Origin: Fluviicola sp965650135 | Lineage (GTDB): Bacteria > Bacteroidota > Bacteroidia > Flavobacteriales_D > Crocinitomicaceae | Reading direction: 5' to 3' | DNA length: 64,000 bases | Assembly: GCA_965650135.1 (NCBI GenBank) | Contig: CBFGNC010000001.1 | Coordinates: 310,001-374,000, forward strand | In this document: in pieces, positions 61,072-64,000 of the stretch | How the letters are laid out: every line of letters starts with the position of its first letter | How positions within the stretch are numbered: the first letter of the stretch is position 1 | Notes under the pieces: model-generated | Databases searched by the model: none | The model's input: only the letters and a program-made list of their open reading frames with translations | What the model was told of the DNA's origin: nothing | Program-made: the position numbers and the translations under genes

Positions 61072-64000
61072 ATGAACAGAAAGACATTCCGTAAAGTAAC
61101 TTTCATTTCTCTCCTCATTCTGGGATCAGGATTGATTACTTCTGCACTTTTAAAGTCCCCGAGTCATAAGCAGGTCATAAAACACAAAACGAGTGTTACA
61201 ACGGACGAAGACCAATGGGTGAGTTCTGAAATGGCAAAACTGTCCATGCAGGAGCGTATTGCGCAATCATTCATGGTAGCTTGCTGGTCAAATAAAGGAG
61301 CCGAGCATTTAACTGAAACCGAAGAGTTGGTGAGAACACAGAAAATTGGTGGGTTGATCTTCTTTCAAGGTGAGCGTGACAATTTGCAGGAAGCTATCCA
61401 GCAAATGCAGGCAAGTGCAAAAATCCCCTTATTAATCGGGATGGATGCAGAGTGGGGAGTGGCAATGCGACTTTCAGGTGAACCACGATTCCCATACCAA
61501 CAAACAGTCGGAGCTGCAAATGACCTGAGCCTGACGGAGCGTTTGGGTTATCAGATGGGTGTTGAATGTGACATGCTTGGTATTCACATGAATTTTTCTC
61601 CGGTCGCTGACGTGAATCTTAATCCACAAAACCCGGTGATCGGATTTCGGGCTTTTGGTTCCGACCCGAAACAGGTTTCAAAACAAACTGCGGCAATGGT
61701 GAAAGGAATTGAAGATGCGGGAGTTATTTCCTGCGTAAAACATTTTCCCGGTCATGGGGATACGGACAAAGATTCTCATAAAGAACTGCCAACCGTTTCT
61801 CACAGCATCAATGAATTCGAGACAAAGGACTTTCTGCCATTCAAAAGTGCTATTGATGCCGGAACCCGTTCAGTCATGGTTGCCCATTTGAATGTTCCTT
61901 CACTGGATCCGAGCGGAACTCCGAGCAGTTTGTCAAAACCGGTCATTGAAACTTATTTACGGAAAAAACTTGGATTCAAAGGATTGGTAATTTCAGATGC
62001 TTTGAATATGAAAGCGGTATCTGAAAAATATGGTAAATCGGAAGTTGTAGCGAAAGCTTACCTGGCGGGATGCGATATTTTATTGTTCCCGGAGAATGTT
62101 CCGGATGCGATCAAATTGATTTACAGTAAAGTTGAGAGCGGGGAGTTAAGCAAGGAAGACGTGAATGAGCACTGCAGACGTGTTTTAAAGGCAAAGTACC
62201 AGGCAATCATTCATAAACCGATGATTAAACGCAAAGATCCCGCACCTGAGCGCAAACTGATTATTGACCAAATCTATGAAAAGGCTTTGTTGTGCATCAA
62301 AAATGAACAAGACAATTTACCAATCGACAGATTAGATAAAGAAATCATCCGCATTGCTGTCGGCACACACACCGCTGCTTTCAGAGACCGTTTAAATGAT
62401 TATGCCAAAATAACTCATTATAAGTATTTTACACCCGAGGAAGCTGTTAAGAGATTGAAAGAGATCAAATTGAATCAGAACGCGACCTACATCATCGATT
62501 TCCATTCGGATGGTCAGCGGGCGCGCAATAATTACGGTTTTGGTGCCTGGAAACAAGTATTGGATCTGATTCCTGAAAATGCGTCAGCAACAGTTGTTTT
62601 ATTTGGAAACCCATTAACACTGCAAAATGAAACTGAATTCCCCAAACCGGTAAAATCCATCCTTTGTGCATATGAAAATACTGCTCCTGCGCAGGAACGC
62701 ACTGCTCAGGCTATCATGGGAGCCTTTGATGTCAATGGGAAATTAGCGATGGAAATCAACGGCAAATGGAAATTGGGATTCGGGATCGATTTGAGAAACA
62801 ATGGCAGATTGAAATATTCGTCGCCGGAAGAATTGGGATTGAATCGGGAAAAGCTGAAGGAAATAGACGAAATCGTTGCACGGGCTATTGAGGCCAAAGT
62901 ATTCCCGGGTTGTCAGATCGTGGTTGCAATTGACGGGAAAATGGTCATTCAGAAATCGTACGGAACGACTATTTATGAAAATGGAGACAGCATTACAAAT
63001 AATCACATTTATGATCTGGCCTCAATCACAAAGATAGCTTCGTCAACAACAGCTTTGATGCGCCTGAAAACATTGAATAAATTCGATGAAAAAATGGATT
63101 TGAACCAACTGGTTCCGGAATATGTAAAGGGAACTCCTTATGCAGATCTGAAAGCAATCGACCTGTTGACACACCAGGCAGGCCTTACTCCGTGGATTGC
63201 TTTTTACAAGCGCACAATGGAGAATGGGGAATTGAACCCAACTATTTATAGCACAACGGATAAAGGAGTTTATAATCGTGCTGTAGCGGATAATATTTTC
63301 ATCAAGGATGATTATTGGAAAACCATGCTGAAGATCATTGTAGAAACTCCTTTGACCGGTAAAAAGTCGTACGAATATTCCGATCTGAGTTATTATTTCT
63401 TCAATAAATACATCGAGCTTACGAGTGGAATGGGACAGAATGAGTTTGTTGACAAGGAAATTTATCAGCCTTTGGGATTGCAAACAATGACGTATTTACC
63501 GTTAAAGAAATTCAACAAGAAACGAATCGTTCCTACCGAATTCGACAAGGAATTCCGCAAGCAACTGATCCATGGATATGTACATGACCCGGGTGCAGCA
63601 ATGATGGGCGGAGTAGCCGGTCACGCAGGACTGTTTTCCAATGCAACGGATTTGGCAGCATTGATGCAATTCTTATTGAACAAAGGTCAGATAGGAGACC
63701 AATCGATCATCAAAAAAGAAATTGTAGATCAGTTCACATCGTGCCAATTTTGTCCGGGAAACAGAAGAGGGATCGGTTTTGATAAACCTACAGTAAGTAT
63801 TAAGAACGGTCCGACATGTGACCTGGTTTCCCCTTCAACTTTCGGACATTCCGGATTTACAGGGACCATCACATGGGCAGACCCGGAAAACAAGGTGAAT
63901 TTCGTGTTCCTATCGAACCGTGTTTACCCGGACGCAGACAATTGGAAAATAACAAAAATGAGCGTGCGAACGGAGATTCAACGAGTAATCTACGAAGCAC
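61072..64000 (+). CDS. GH3 N-acetylhexosaminidase / serine beta-lactamase-like fusion (3' truncated by window)
   Basis: At least 976 residues, open to the window edge. A signal or anchor segment (FISLLILGSGLITSALL) is followed by a glycoside hydrolase family 3 domain: KHFPGHGDTDKDSH (about 222-235), the NagZ-type acid/base loop, and VISDALNMKAV with the nucleophile Asp near 311. From about residue 585 comes a serine-hydrolase domain of the class C/EstB type: SITK with Ser651, Tyr769 in YSDLSYY, and HSGFTGT near the end. The combination occurs in Bacteroidota and suggests extracytoplasmic peptidoglycan or muropeptide processing (inference). A few C-terminal residues are missing. Confidence 0.88.
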   Translation, partial: MNRKTFRKVTFISLLILGSGLITSALLKSPSHKQVIKHKTSVTTDEDQWVSSEMAKLSMQERIAQSFMVACWSNKGAEHLTETEELVRTQKIGGLIFFQGERDNLQEAIQQMQASAKIPLLIGMDAEWGVAMRLSGEPRFPYQQTVGAANDLSLTERLGYQMGVECDMLGIHMNFSPVADVNLNPQNPVIGFRAFGSDPKQVSKQTAAMVKGIEDAGVISCVKHFPGHGDTDKDSHKELPTVSHSINEFETKDFLPFKSAIDAGTRSVMVAHLNVPSLDPSGTPSSLSKPVIETYLRKKLGFKGLVISDALNMKAVSEKYGKSEVVAKAYLAGCDILLFPENVPDAIKLIYSKVESGELSKEDVNEHCRRVLKAKYQAIIHKPMIKRKDPAPERKLIIDQIYEKALLCIKNEQDNLPIDRLDKEIIRIAVGTHTAAFRDRLNDYAKITHYKYFTPEEAVKRLKEIKLNQNATYIIDFHSDGQRARNNYGFGAWKQVLDLIPENASATVVLFGNPLTLQNETEFPKPVKSILCAYENTAPAQERTAQAIMGAFDVNGKLAMEINGKWKLGFGIDLRNNGRLKYSSPEELGLNREKLKEIDEIVARAIEAKVFPGCQIVVAIDGKMVIQKSYGTTIYENGDSITNNHIYDLASITKIASSTTALMRLKTLNKFDEKMDLNQLVPEYVKGTPYADLKAIDLLTHQAGLTPWIAFYKRTMENGELNPTIYSTTDKGVYNRAVADNIFIKDDYWKTMLKIIVETPLTGKKSYEYSDLSYYFFNKYIELTSGMGQNEFVDKEIYQPLGLQTMTYLPLKKFNKKRIVPTEFDKEFRKQLIHGYVHDPGAAMMGGVAGHAGLFSNATDLAALMQFLLNKGQIGDQSIIKKEIVDQFTSCQFCPGNRRGIGFDKPTVSIKNGPTCDLVSPSTFGHSGFTGTITWADPENKVNFVFLSNRVYPDADNWKITKMSVRTEIQRVIYEA

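Overview
The window reads as an ordinary chromosomal stretch of a Bacteroidota bacterium, most likely a flavobacterium of the Fluviicola/Crocinitomicaceae type. This is inference from gene content, not from a marker phylogeny. Supporting signs are AT-rich DNA (roughly 40% GC by eye), a type IX secretion C-terminal sorting domain, a DUF3276 protein, the parA-parB-DUF5683-dapB-lepB order, a 'putative porin', many -SFSQ/-GQ type signal peptides, start codons without Shine-Dalgarno sequences, and repeated matches to the Bacteroidota promoter (TTG, about 19 nt, TAnnTTTG). No insertion sequence, prophage, integrase or CRISPR array is visible.

Layout. 0-2.6 kb (+): the tail of an unknown gene, an ABC ATPase, a YihY/BrkB membrane protein and a lipoprotein. 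2.6-5.3 kb: an XRE/S24 regulator convergent with a short RecQ. 5.4-9.2 kb: a DUF3298-like secreted protein, ilvE and a secreted protein. 9.4-14.9 kb (-): the operon parA-parB-DUF5683-dapB-lepB-wbqC. 15-19.3 kb: DUF3276, a secreted protein, a ferredoxin, a LuxC-like acyl-CoA reductase and a LysM glucosaminidase. 19.4-25.8 kb: a helical protein, a FadL-type porin, a Tyr/Gly-rich lipoprotein, proS and a conserved hypothetical. 25.8-29 kb (+): two tRNA-Glu genes, rpsT, a putative porin and fabG. 29-35.6 kb (-): a T9SS cargo protein and a lipoprotein/secreted protein/TerB-ABCG transporter set. 35.7-40.5 kb: hemB, small membrane proteins, an AraC regulator and an NmrA-like SDR.

40.7-47.9 kb (+) is a complete histidine operon. 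It starts with a His-rich leader peptide and terminator, followed by hisG, a fused hisD-hisC gene, bifunctional hisB, hisH, hisA, hisF and bifunctional hisIE, with most junctions overlapping by 1-14 nt. hisH carries an in-frame palindrome where related proteins are shorter. 48.7-52.3 kb (-) is a carbamoyltransferase cassette with SGNH-like, DUF5989 (SxtK-like) and SxtJ-like partners, resembling the sxtI-J-K module of saxitoxin clusters. 52.5-55.2 kb holds a thioesterase, a DbpA-like helicase and proC. 55.3-55.6 kb is a gene-free, hairpin-rich stretch that may encode an unidentified RNA. 55.6-60.8 kb (-) holds a lipoprotein and a mutL-rhomboid-rhomboid-EEP operon with 1-nt gaps. The window ends inside a GH3/beta-lactamase fusion protein.

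The strongest points for follow-up are four perfect TAnnTTTG boxes exactly 4 nt before a start codon, plus three near matches, suggesting leaderless mRNAs (including the his leader peptide); the palindrome inside hisH; the sxtIJK-like cassette; and the candidate RNA at 55.3-55.6 kb.
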